Assembly (NCBI GenBank): GCA_031280705.1
Contig: JAITGJ010000129.1
Coordinates: 1-9,690, forward strand
Direction: 5' to 3'
DNA length: 9,690 nucleotides
From: Spirochaetaceae bacterium
Lineage (GTDB): Bacteria; Spirochaetota; Spirochaetia; Treponematales; Breznakiellaceae
Below the pieces are notes generated by a model. That model was not told the origin of the DNA. It did no database searches and worked only from the letters and a program-made list of their open reading frames with translations. Below, piece by piece: positions 1 through 6,391 of this stretch. The translations under genes were made by a program, and so were the position numbers. Every line of letters starts with the position of its first letter. The stretch's first letter is position 1.

Positions 1-2283
1 CCCGGTACCATTCTCTCCGATGACGAAGGGTTTCTGCACGTGGTCAATAAATCCCCCGGTTCTATCGTTACCGGCGTTGAATACAACATCGGCGCACCCT
101 GGATCGAGGTGGCTATCCCCGCGCCCGCGGGTATGAGCGGCAACATCGCGGCGGGGCAAGCGTCTTCCCCGGACCTGATTTTGCCGCGCGGAAGCTGGGC
201 CATTCGTTTCCGCGTTTTGGGGAAGGACATTCCCACCGTGGCCGTGTCGCGCACCATTATCGCCGGGCAAGTGGTGGATGTTGAATACACCGATTCTCTG
301 CTCACGGACCGGCCCCCCTCCGGGTTCGGGTCGCTCCGCATCGTAAACAAACTGCTGAACGATCCGATTACGCGCGTGGTGGTCCGCACACAGGTGAACG
401 ATTACGCGGCGGAAGAAGTGGGGCTTTCCGGTCCCATCCCGCAGGGCGGCGGTTCGCAGGTGCGGGCGCTCCGCGCGGGCGACACGCCCGGTTCACGGCG
501 GGACTATATCGTCCAGTGCTATGTGGCGACAAACGAATACTACGAAGAAGTCGCGCGCGTGATTGATGAAACGATCAGCGAAGTGTTTATTACGGAGGAT
601 TCGTCAAAAACCACGGTAGGCGGCGGGGGCGGCGGCGGAAGCGCCACGGCCGGCGCGCTTACCGTGTACAATCACTACTCTGGGAAATTGCCGTTCAAGG
701 TTTTCAAAATCTATTTGTATAAAGAGACCGCTTCCGGCGTGTGGCAGGATTATGTGCCGCCCGCGAACGCGGCCTACCCCAAAGCGCCCACGGCAAGTAA
801 TCTGCGCTATAACGGCATGAGCGATTACTCAGGCGAGCCGTTTATGGTAAAGGGCGGATTTAACGGCTTTACGGGACTCCCTGAAGGCGCGTACAAACTG
901 CTCATCGTGGGCGGTTCCTACCACTGGGCGTATTACACGGCAAACCCCGCGCACACGGTAAGCGGCATTACGATTAACGAAAAGCTGATCGCCTACGACT
1001 GCGGGAATATTTTTATCGCGGGGGGCGCGGCAAAAGTGTACAATTTTGATCCATACACGCCGGGCGTGCCGGACCGGGACACGCCCACGGGCGCGGTAAC
1101 GGTACAGATTCACCACGCGGGACTGGTGGGGGTGGATGGCCCGGTCTCCATTGTACAGGTGGTGGCCGCTTCGGAAGAGCCGCTTCCCGTCGTGCAGGGA
1201 CATTCCTCTCTGGACTGGCCCACCGCGTCTCTGGAAACTTTTTACGCAGGCAAGGACGCCTATGTATTCGGCGTGGTACAGTCAAACCAGACGGTGCTTG
1301 CGCCGCAGGCGTCGATAAACCAACTGGGGGAGGGCGGCGTCCTGCACAGTAACAGCGCCTCCGGCGTCCCGGAGCGGTTTATCGTGTATCAGTTTACCGG
1401 AACGCTTTCTTCCACGGAAACGCTTGAGTTCTGCCTTCCGCCGGGCGTCTACGCGGTACGGGTGTTCGATCCGCAGGGCACGGGACTGGTCCATAATTTG
1501 TGGTACGGGCGGAACCAACGGTTTTACTGCGATCTCCACATTGTCAATGATGCGAGTAAAACGGTCGCGCTCCAGTGGAAAAATCCATCGCTGTCAATGC
1601 TCTCCACCAACCTTGCCCGCGCGAATTTTTCTACGGTGAACGTGCGTTATTTCAATACCGGCAGCGCCTTTGTTTATTCCCGTGATTTACGAACCGTTAC
1701 GATAGATACGGCGCAGTACCGGTCGGTGGATGCCGAAACCGAGTGGTACTATTCCCCCGCGTGCACGGGGCCACACGGCAATGAAGCCGGCCAGCATGAA
1801 CTTGGCGCGCATTACCGCATTGAGTGGCATGATTATGGCAACAGCCGGGGGTCGGTAAACCCCTGGCGGCTTAACCTGTCCGATGGATACCTCTACGGCA
1901 CCGCCGGAGCGCAGGGCAGCAGCCACGGATTTACCGTGCAAAAGGGCGGTTACTACACCGCGGTCTTTACGCTTGAGCCGAAGGCGGGCTACACATTCAC
2001 GGGGTGGGGACCATCGGGGGATCCTCCGGTTGACCCTTTAAGCCCGAACAACCAGGGGGTTGAGGGCATCAATATGGAGGATGGCCAGGGATGGCGGAGC
2101 ACCAACGGGCCGGGCTACAATAACTCGTACAGCGGCTTCTACCGGATTCGGCTGTGGGAGCGGCTCCCGGCCATGACGCCCTGGGTAATGTCTGAGGGTA
2201 TGATACAGAATACGGGAAAACTGCCCGGCGTGGACCGGATTAAGGTACGTGTCCGTTTTCGCCAGGCATGGCCGATGCCCTGA
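1..2283 (+). CDS. Large putative surface/secreted repeat protein, 5' end missing
   Basis: The reading frame is open from base 1, so the true start lies upstream; the first ATG at 40 has no Shine-Dalgarno and is probably internal. At least 760 residues are present. No catalytic motif is recognised. The protein looks built of repeated beta-rich modules that begin with a hydrophobic-V/I-x-N motif: VVNKSPGSIV at the start, then LRIVNKLLNDPI (about residue 99 from the ATG), LTVYNHYSGKLPFKVFKI (about 207) and LHIVNDASKTVALQW (about 499). A run of glycines (about 194-199) links the first modules to the rest. Near the C-terminus, YYTAVFTLEPKAGYTFTGW (about 638) resembles a Y-x-A-x-x-x-L-x-x-x-x-GYTF unit repeated in extracellular proteins of spirochaetes. 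The export signal would be in the missing N-terminus. The family is unknown; a cell-surface or adhesin-like role is inference. Confidence 0.75.
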   Translation, partial: PGTILSDDEGFLHVVNKSPGSIVTGVEYNIGAPWIEVAIPAPAGMSGNIAAGQASSPDLILPRGSWAIRFRVLGKDIPTVAVSRTIIAGQVVDVEYTDSLLTDRPPSGFGSLRIVNKLLNDPITRVVVRTQVNDYAAEEVGLSGPIPQGGGSQVRALRAGDTPGSRRDYIVQCYVATNEYYEEVARVIDETISEVFITEDSSKTTVGGGGGGGSATAGALTVYNHYSGKLPFKVFKIYLYKETASGVWQDYVPPANAAYPKAPTASNLRYNGMSDYSGEPFMVKGGFNGFTGLPEGAYKLLIVGGSYHWAYYTANPAHTVSGITINEKLIAYDCGNIFIAGGAAKVYNFDPYTPGVPDRDTPTGAVTVQIHHAGLVGVDGPVSIVQVVAASEEPLPVVQGHSSLDWPTASLETFYAGKDAYVFGVVQSNQTVLAPQASINQLGEGGVLHSNSASGVPERFIVYQFTGTLSSTETLEFCLPPGVYAVRVFDPQGTGLVHNLWYGRNQRFYCDLHIVNDASKTVALQWKNPSLSMLSTNLARANFSTVNVRYFNTGSAFVYSRDLRTVTIDTAQYRSVDAETEWYYSPACTGPHGNEAGQHELGAHYRIEWHDYGNSRGSVNPWRLNLSDGYLYGTAGAQGSSHGFTVQKGGYYTAVFTLEPKAGYTFTGWGPSGDPPVDPLSPNNQGVEGINMEDGQGWRSTNGPGYNNSYSGFYRIRLWERLPAMTPWVMSEGMIQNTGKLPGVDRIKVRVRFRQAWPMP

Positions 2284-2302
2284 CCAATGCGCTTTGCACA
2301 CG

Positions 2303-2323
2303 AGCGGCCATCAGATGGCCGCT
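2303..2323. repeat. Perfect 10-bp inverted repeat just after the large ORF
   Basis: Arms AGCGGCCATC (2303-2312) and GATGGCCGCT (2314-2323) flank a single base. It lies 20 bp past the stop codon at 2283. No T-tract follows on either strand, so it is not a classical intrinsic terminator, but it could stabilise the 3' end or be part of an interspersed palindromic repeat. A second GC-rich dyad, CCGCCC/GGGCGG, follows at 2335-2353. Confidence 0.6.
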
Positions 2324-2327
2324 TCGC

Positions 2328-2432
2328 TCACGGCCCGCCCCGGGAACGGGCGGCACGGGCGTTCTCATAGGATGGAACAGCAACTTTGCCGAGTAGTGTA
2401 TCTATTATTGACCAAATTTCTTTAACCCCCAT
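2328..2432 (-). CDS. Small hypothetical ORF, 34 residues, possibly a truncated gene
   Basis: The ATG at 2432-2430 has a good ribosome site: AGGGAG (2443-2438) followed by five A's and then the ATG. The product begins MGVKEIWSIIDTLLGKVAVP and ends in a basic tail ARAARSRGGP before TGA. The first 20 residues are helix-like. The tail is encoded in GC-rich sequence that merges with the inverted repeats at 2303-2353, so the gene may have been cut by a repeat. It lies about 140 bp downstream of the FGE gene on the same strand. No family is recognised; it may also be a chance ORF with a fortuitous ribosome site. Confidence 0.35.
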   Translation of the reverse strand: MGVKEIWSIIDTLLGKVAVPSYENARAARSRGGP

Positions 2433-2511
2433 TTTTTCTCCCTGGTTTTCCTTTCTTCCTACAAAACATTACCCGTGTGCCCAAGCGGGGACTGTTCACC
2501 AACCACCGCCT

Positions 2512-2545
2512 TTCCGCCCCACGCCCGCCTTGCTGCCGGGCGGAA
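2512..2545. repeat. Inverted repeat downstream of the FGE gene
   Basis: Arms TTCCGCCC (2512-2519) and GGGCGGAA (2538-2545) enclose an 18-base GC-rich loop that can form smaller pairings of its own (GCCCG 2523-2527 with CGGGC 2537-2541). On the minus strand it follows the hairpin at the end of the FGE gene by 6 bp, so it could aid termination or be part of the same 3' structure. No U-tract follows. Confidence 0.5.
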
Positions 2546-2551
2546 CTTACA

Positions 2552-2580
2552 CACCATAAAACGCTTTGCGTTTTATGGTG
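2552..2580 (-). repeat. Perfect 13-bp hairpin spanning the FGE stop codon
   Basis: Arms CACCATAAAACGC (2552-2564) and GCGTTTTATGGTG (2568-2580) are exact reverse complements around a 3-base loop (TTT on plus, AAA on the coding strand). The TAA stop (2575-2573) lies inside the first arm on the coding strand. There is no following T-tract, so a simple Rho-independent terminator is unlikely. Its place, immediately after a variable-region-like 3' end, matches where DGR targets often carry a hairpin/cruciform needed for retrohoming. Alternatives are a 3' mRNA-stability hairpin or a genomic palindrome. Confidence 0.8.
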
Positions 2581-3619
2581 AGCGCACCAGCCGTAAGCCA
2601 AGGTTCCGGAACCGGTAGGACGGGTCGTTGCCGTACCGGCCGGCGGAACGGGCGTTCTGCGCCCCGCGGCCCCACGACCCGCCCCGATTGACACGGGTAG
2701 AGCCAGCAGACGGACCAGCAGGATTTGTCTGTGCTTCACTCGTATAAGCTCCGTACCAGTCCCAGCACCACTCATACACGTTTCCGTGCATATCATACAA
2801 GCCCCATGCGTTAGGCGCAAAACGCCCCGCGTTCACCGTCCTTCCCCGGTATACCCCTCTCGCGTTGTTGTTGTAGGGACCATTCCCGTTATAATTTGCC
2901 TGACCCGTGGTTATATTGTTTCCCGTACTGAACGGGCCGCGTGTTCCGGCGCGGCAGGCGTATTCCCATTCCGCCTCAGCCGGCAGCCGGTAGCCGTTGG
3001 CGCTGCGGTTCCAGCGGACATCCGTCCCGTTTATCGTATACGCGGGGATTAATCCTTCCCGCCGGCTTCGCCAGTTACAGTATTCCACCGCGTCATTCCA
3101 ACTCAAGTTCTCCACCGGCAGATTGTCCCCCCTAAAACCGCTGGGATTGTTTCCCATCACTTCACGCCATTCCCGCTGGGTTACTTCGTACTTCCCCATA
3201 TAGAACGTACTCACCGTTACCTGATGTTGAGGGCCTTCATGGTTGTTCCTTTGCGGCTCGTTTGCCGGGCTGCCCATCGTAAAGGTTCCGCCCGGTATCC
3301 GTACCATGTTTGCGGTTTCCAGGCTTATTCTTTGTACGGCCGCCGCCCGTTCCGCCGCTCCAGCACTTTCAAGATTTTCTTTATAGCGCGCATTGTCCGG
3401 GTTAAGCCGCACCGCTTCGGTAAAATCCGGTATGGCCCGGTGATTGTCGCCGTTGTTCCGGTATGCGGCCCCCCGGTTGTTGTAATAGACCGCATTATCT
3501 GGGGCAAGAGTAATCGCCTCGGTGTAGTACGGTATGGCCTGGGCGTACGCGCTGGCATCATACTGTTCATTACCCCGCTTGTTGGCCTGTTCCGCCGCCG
3601 CCGCTCTTCGCCGCCACAT
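2573..3619 (-). CDS. TPR plus FGE-sulfatase (SUMF1-like) domain protein, probably non-catalytic C-type-lectin fold
   Basis: Residues 10-77 form two TPR repeats (around NNRGAAYRNNGD). Residues 105-348 form an FGE-sulfatase domain with the usual signposts: MVRIPGGTFTMGS (105-117), YMGKYEVTQREW (140-151), LPVENLSWNDAVEYCNW (167-183), GYRLPAEAEWEYACRAG (209-225), GLYDMHGNVYEWCWDWYG (273-290) and VNRGGSW (310-316). In true formylglycine-generating enzymes two active-site cysteines lie in the segment after GGS; here that segment (317-339) has none, so a binding role is more likely. The last 30 residues resemble a DGR variable region. The start at 3619 is doubtful: it has no spaced Shine-Dalgarno, lies inside the lipoprotein ORF (50-base overlap, other frame) and begins with an arginine/alanine stretch without signal peptide. 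One base of shift would fuse it to the lipoprotein, so the true product may be a single exported protein. Confidence 0.85.
   Translation of the reverse strand: MWRRRAAAAEQANKRGNEQYDASAYAQAIPYYTEAITLAPDNAVYYNNRGAAYRNNGDNHRAIPDFTEAVRLNPDNARYKENLESAGAAERAAAVQRISLETANMVRIPGGTFTMGSPANEPQRNNHEGPQHQVTVSTFYMGKYEVTQREWREVMGNNPSGFRGDNLPVENLSWNDAVEYCNWRSRREGLIPAYTINGTDVRWNRSANGYRLPAEAEWEYACRAGTRGPFSTGNNITTGQANYNGNGPYNNNARGVYRGRTVNAGRFAPNAWGLYDMHGNVYEWCWDWYGAYTSEAQTNPAGPSAGSTRVNRGGSWGRGAQNARSAGRYGNDPSYRFRNLGLRLVRSP
2603..2671 (-). other. Candidate DGR-type variable region at the 3' end of the FGE gene
   Basis: These 23 codons follow GGSW (residues 317-339) and precede the conserved tail LGLRLV. From recollection, FGE-type DGR targets are Asn-rich here, in a pattern like W-NNN-A-x-N-x-R-x-A-x-R-NNNNP-x-N-R-NNN-x-GFR. 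At most of the corresponding positions this gene has Gly, Arg, Tyr, Asp, Ser or Phe in codons such as GGC, CGC, TAC, GAC and TTC, which differ from AAC only at the A positions; two AAC codons remain unchanged at such positions. GGG and CGG at two places do not fit. The framework residues between them are kept. No template repeat, reverse transcriptase or avd gene is in the window. Confidence 0.4.
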
Positions 3620-5180
3620 CCCCCGGCGCGATGCGCATATAGCCCGCGCTGTTCAGGGTGCGGGAAGGTATCCCGTTTACCGAGTTGATCACGATAGTCA
3701 GCACCGGCGAAAGCTCGTCGGCCTTTACGTCCCGGAAGCGGATAAGGTCAAAGATCCCTGCGGGCGGCGTAACGCTCGCGTTTCCTGTGGCAAAGCGCGG
3801 CGGGATGCGGAGCGTAATGGAACCCCGGCCCACCTGTTTTTGCCGGTCGTTAAGGAGCAGCACTTCCACCGTAAAGCTCGCGGCGTTCCTGCCGCTGAAT
3901 AATCTGGTTCCGCTTACCGGAGGGGCCAGGTCCTCCATTGGCCAGCCGTTAAAGCCCCAGACGGCGCGCCGCCCGGTCTGCTCCAGCCCTGCCAAGAGGG
4001 CGTTGAGCGCGGCAAAACCCGCCTCAGAGGGAACCAGTCCCACGCGCATGAGCAGGGTTGCCGTGCGCCGGGCATAATCGGTTTCTCCTTCCTGTTCAAG
4101 GGAGGGGTCAAAGACAAGTTCGTATGGCGGGTGTTCGTTATAGAATCGCGCCGTTTGCTTGAACACTGCTACCCAGCGGTCCCGCGCCTGAATGTCGTTC
4201 CTGATACGCGCGCTGATACTCCCCCCGCTAATCGTTGAGGAAAGCGTTCCCAGCCGGGCCAGGGCTTCCCGTTGGCCGGGGTCAAAGGACGCGGCCTGGG
4301 CGTAACTGAACAGGGCTTCCAGTTGGTCCCCGGTTGCCTGCGCGGCGGTTCCCCGCGCCAGCGCGTTTTCCGCACGGACCATAACGGTATTCCCGCCCAT
4401 CAGGGAGAGCCGTCCCGCTTCGGTAAGTTTTACGCCCAGTTGTGCAAGGAGTTCCACGCTGGCCCGGTTGATAAGGGCGCCTGAGCCTTCAAGCTGGGCA
4501 AGGGAACCGCTGCCGGTAAAGGCGGCCTTTTGTTCCCCGGTGGAGGCTTCCGTTACGGTAAGGTGCAGGGCGTAGGTGTCGCCGGAGAGTTTTTGCAGGG
4601 AACCCAGCAGCATATACCGCGCGTTGGTCAGATTGCCGATGCGTACAAAGTCGGCGTCCGAAAACCGGCCCCGCGTGGAGAGGTTCTGTTCGGTAATAAT
4701 CCTGTCCAGGTTTTGGCGGTCAATGAGGGTCATGGCCGAATGGCGCTTTAGGCTGCTGTTCAGGAGTCCCTGAATGTACAGGGGAAGATGGCCCGGCGCG
4801 CCGCCCATCGCCTCTGGCGCAAGCACGGCAAGGCGTATATTCGCGCCGCCGTCCCCGGTCCAGAGCGGCCCCGAAAGGGCATCCAGCCGTCCGATAGCGC
4901 CCCATGCGAAAATCCCCGCTTCCACGCCGTCTTCTCCGCCGCCTGAGCCGCCCAGCGAGGCGCAGGCCGCGATACAGAGCGCCGCAAGCATGGCTATTGT
5001 GTAAAGCGGAATAGCCTGAGCCTGCCGCAAAAGCCGGTTACTTTTGCACAGGCTCTTGCGGTTTTTCGCCCTGCGGGCCGCAAAACCGCGTTTTTTAACG
5101 GTTGCTGCTACAAAACTGAAGTTTTGTAGCAGCCTCGCCTGAAAGTTTTGCCGCACAAAACGCCGCCTCAACAATTGCAT
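3570..5180 (-). CDS. CsgG/FlgO-like lipoprotein with TPR-like segment
   Basis: The start chosen is the ATG at 5180, with AGGAA 7 bases upstream (536 residues); the frame stays open to a TTG at 5222. A hydrophobic stretch AIPLYTIAMLAALCIAAC ends in a lipobox-like IAAC with the lipid-bearing Cys at about residue 73, giving an unusually long n-region of about 55 residues. Residues about 114-251 resemble the CsgG/FlgO/TolB-N fold: LAVLAPEAM at its start, LIDRQNLDRIITEQNLSTRG, then YMLLGSLQKLSGDTYALHL and VTEASTGEQKAAF. A TPR-like helix pair follows (about 269-302). The C-terminal 220 residues are unassigned. CsgG-type proteins are periplasmic-facing outer-membrane lipoproteins, so envelope localisation is expected. 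The end overlaps the TPR-FGE frame by 50 bases, and a lost frame between them is likely. A palindromic repeat (5018-5133) is translated inside the n-region, so the authentic start could be further in. Confidence 0.8.
   Translation of the reverse strand: MQLLRRRFVRQNFQARLLQNFSFVAATVKKRGFAARRAKNRKSLCKSNRLLRQAQAIPLYTIAMLAALCIAACASLGGSGGGEDGVEAGIFAWGAIGRLDALSGPLWTGDGGANIRLAVLAPEAMGGAPGHLPLYIQGLLNSSLKRHSAMTLIDRQNLDRIITEQNLSTRGRFSDADFVRIGNLTNARYMLLGSLQKLSGDTYALHLTVTEASTGEQKAAFTGSGSLAQLEGSGALINRASVELLAQLGVKLTEAGRLSLMGGNTVMVRAENALARGTAAQATGDQLEALFSYAQAASFDPGQREALARLGTLSSTISGGSISARIRNDIQARDRWVAVFKQTARFYNEHPPYELVFDPSLEQEGETDYARRTATLLMRVGLVPSEAGFAALNALLAGLEQTGRRAVWGFNGWPMEDLAPPVSGTRLFSGRNAASFTVEVLLLNDRQKQVGRGSITLRIPPRFATGNASVTPPAGIFDLIRFRDVKADELSPVLTIVINSVNGIPSRTLNSAGYMRIAPGDVAAKSGGGGTGQQAG
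5018..5133. repeat. Three-hairpin palindromic element, copy A
   Basis: On the plus strand three hairpins follow one another. Hairpin I has GAGCCTG/CAGGCTC (5018-5024, 5049-5055) with inner GCAAAAG/CTTTTGC (5027-5033, 5041-5047) around CCGGTTA. Hairpin II has GCGGTTTT/AAAACCGC (5058-5065, 5082-5089) with an inner GCCC/GGGC. Hairpin III has GCTGCTACAAAACT/AGTTTTGTAGCAGC (5104-5117, 5120-5133) with a 2-base centre. The order, loop motif CGGTTACTTT and spacing match the element at 9577-9690, although the stem sequences differ. It lies wholly inside the lipoprotein ORF's 5' end. Confidence 0.8.
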
Positions 5181-5242
5181 ACCGTCTTTCCTGTTCTGCT
5201 CCATTGGCGGAGCCGTACCCAAACCGGCAAAGCGGCGGCATA

Positions 5243-5388
5243 TTCCGCCCGTATTGGAGCGTATCCTTTCTCTTGTTGAAAGAGGTTTCTCTCCCTTATT
5301 GGGAGATGATCCGCTCCCTTGTTAGGAGAGAATCCTCTCCCTTATTGGGAGATGATCCTCTCCTTTATTGGGAGATAATCCGCTCCCT
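5243..5388. repeat. Tandem array of 23-bp repeats, each with an internal dyad
   Basis: Units run 5266-5288, 5289-5311, 5312-5334, 5335-5357 and 5358-5380. Units 2 and 4 are identical and start CTCTCCCTTATTGGGAGA; unit 5 differs by two bases. A degenerate unit (5243-5265) and a partial one (from 5381) flank them, the latter running into the stop codon of the HU-like gene. Each unit carries a 6-bp dyad TCTCCC/GGGAGA around TTATT; changes in other units partly keep pairing (C to T opposite G gives a wobble). The array fills the gap between the HU-like gene and the lipoprotein gene, so the transcript would carry a row of small hairpins. There are no spacers, so it is not a CRISPR. Confidence 0.85.
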
Positions 5389-6134
5389 CACGGTACGGTT
5401 AATTCCGGTCCCGCCTTGATGCTACGGGGTTCTTTAAGGGTGGTGGTGCCGCTGGAATAGTGGGTTACCACTTCCATGGTGTAGGTCCCCGGGGTAAGGG
5501 CGGGAATAACGCCTACCAGCTCCGCCGGGCGGTTCACCGCCAGATGTCCGGTAATTTTGACACGCGCCCCGTCCGCTTTGGCGGTAAACCACACGCCTAT
5601 TTCTGGGCCTTCTCCGTCCACCTTTATTTTATGCCCGCTTATGTGGATCATATTTCCCGGCGTAAGGATGCTGTTCAGTGACTCGCTGTGTACATCCTGT
5701 ATCTCATCGATATACGCGCCGTCCCCGGCAATGCCTTCGTTTTCGATCTTTACCTTGAGGAGTAATTCTTTAAGGCGGCCAAGGGTTCTAAACGCCACAT
5801 GCAGGTTTTCCGCGCCGATGTGGTCATTTGCGCCGTGGTAGGTGCCGCTTATCCGGGCGTGGAGAGAGCAGAAACCGCCCACCTGTATGGAAAACCCGTC
5901 CAATAACTGGTAGACCACTTCGTTGATAAAAATATGCGCGTGTTCCGCCAGGTCTTCGTATTGGCCGGTAAAACCGCCCCGGTTTTTCGCCGCCGCGCAG
6001 ACGTCTTCGATAGAAAGGGGAGCCTCCGCCTTTGCGCGCGCCACGTATGCCCCCTCACCCTTGCCCAGATAGTTGGGGTAGAGTTTTGCCTCGATTTTGT
6101 GCAGAACTTCGGTTATGTCGTTAATAACTGCCAT
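5388..6134 (-). CDS. HU/IHF-like DNA-binding protein with C-terminal DUF4469 domain
   Basis: The 248-residue product has a good ribosome site: AAAGGAG followed by six bases and ATG. Residues 1-115 look like the HU-like DNA-binding module found ahead of DUF4469: YLGKGEGAYVARAKAEAPLSIEDV, then AEHAHIFINEVVYQLLDGFSIQVGGFCSLHARISG, which matches the helical body and beta-arm start of HU-type folds. Residues about 130-248 form the DUF4469 Ig-like domain: LTPGNMIHISGHKIKV and LTPGTYTMEVVTHYSSGTTTLKEPRSI are typical. Such proteins are known in Bacteroidetes and spirochaetes; their exact role is not established and nucleoid or DNA binding is inferred from the fold. It is the first gene of the minus-strand block, with its own near-consensus promoter about 260 bp upstream and a long leader carrying a C13 tract. 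Confidence 0.85.
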   Translation of the reverse strand: MAVINDITEVLHKIEAKLYPNYLGKGEGAYVARAKAEAPLSIEDVCAAAKNRGGFTGQYEDLAEHAHIFINEVVYQLLDGFSIQVGGFCSLHARISGTYHGANDHIGAENLHVAFRTLGRLKELLLKVKIENEGIAGDGAYIDEIQDVHSESLNSILTPGNMIHISGHKIKVDGEGPEIGVWFTAKADGARVKITGHLAVNRPAELVGVIPALTPGTYTMEVVTHYSSGTTTLKEPRSIKAGPELTVP

Positions 6135-6180
6135 ACAGTGCTCCTTTGGTGATTGTTTGGGATGATGATGTATGAACTAT

Positions 6181-6218
6181 CCGCCGTGGGATGGCGGGCA
6201 TTCCCGTGTGTGCGGGAA
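6181..6218 (-). promoter_or_regulatory. Two small dyads in the leader of the HU-like gene
   Basis: CCGCC/GGCGG (6181-6185, 6193-6197) and the perfect TTCCCG/CGGGAA (6201-6206, 6213-6218, loop TGTGTG) lie 45-85 bases upstream of the ATG, downstream of the predicted transcription start. They could form leader hairpins or be a protein-binding site; an autoregulatory site is only speculation. Confidence 0.35.
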
Positions 6219-6266
6219 ACAGTAAATCTATAGGGGATAAGGTTTTGTTTACCGGATAATACGAAT

Positions 6267-6335
6267 TTAAATGTTGGGGGGGGGGGGGACCTTATACGGG
6301 TCTTTTTTGTCATTCAGCAAGTCTGCCCGCATCAT
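6267..6335 (-). CDS. Candidate leader ORF interrupted by a C13 tract, 22 residues
   Basis: Two adjacent ATGs (6335 and 6332) lie downstream of AAGGA; spacing is 3 to the first and 6 to the second. The peptide starts MMRADLLNDKKDPYKV, then reads four prolines from the C tract and stops at TAA just beyond. With one C more or one fewer, the frame would stay open through the rest of the leader and stop only after overlapping the ATG of the HU-like gene. The ORF is the first one after the predicted promoter. No family is recognised, and it could be a chance ORF. Confidence 0.35.
   Translation of the reverse strand: MMRADLLNDKKDPYKVPPPPNI
6276..6288. repeat. Homopolymer tract, 13 G on plus (13 C in the minus-strand transcript)
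   Basis: Thirteen consecutive G's, about 142 bp upstream of the HU-like ATG. Tracts this long are prone to slipped-strand length change. In Treponema pallidum poly-G tracts near tpr promoters vary in length and alter expression. Here the tract lies about 100 bases downstream of the predicted start site, inside a possible leader ORF. Confidence 0.95.
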
Positions 6336-6391
6336 GGTTCCTTCCCGCTTCCAACATAACGGCCCATCCGGGCCGCCTATTTTCATGAAGT

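Noticed and set aside
3224..3688. Plus-strand ORFs opposite the FGE gene
   Set aside because: They are complements of clearly recognisable FGE and TPR coding sequence and lack ribosome sites and family features.
5243..5388. Possible CRISPR array
   Set aside because: The 23-bp units abut directly with no spacers, and there is no cas gene nearby. It is a tandem repeat.
6360..6375. CGGCCC/GGGCCG dyad as a terminator
   Set aside because: The stem is only 6 bp with no proper T-tract on either strand, and it lies just downstream of a strong minus-strand promoter, where a terminator makes little sense unless it is an attenuator, for which there is no supporting alternative pairing.
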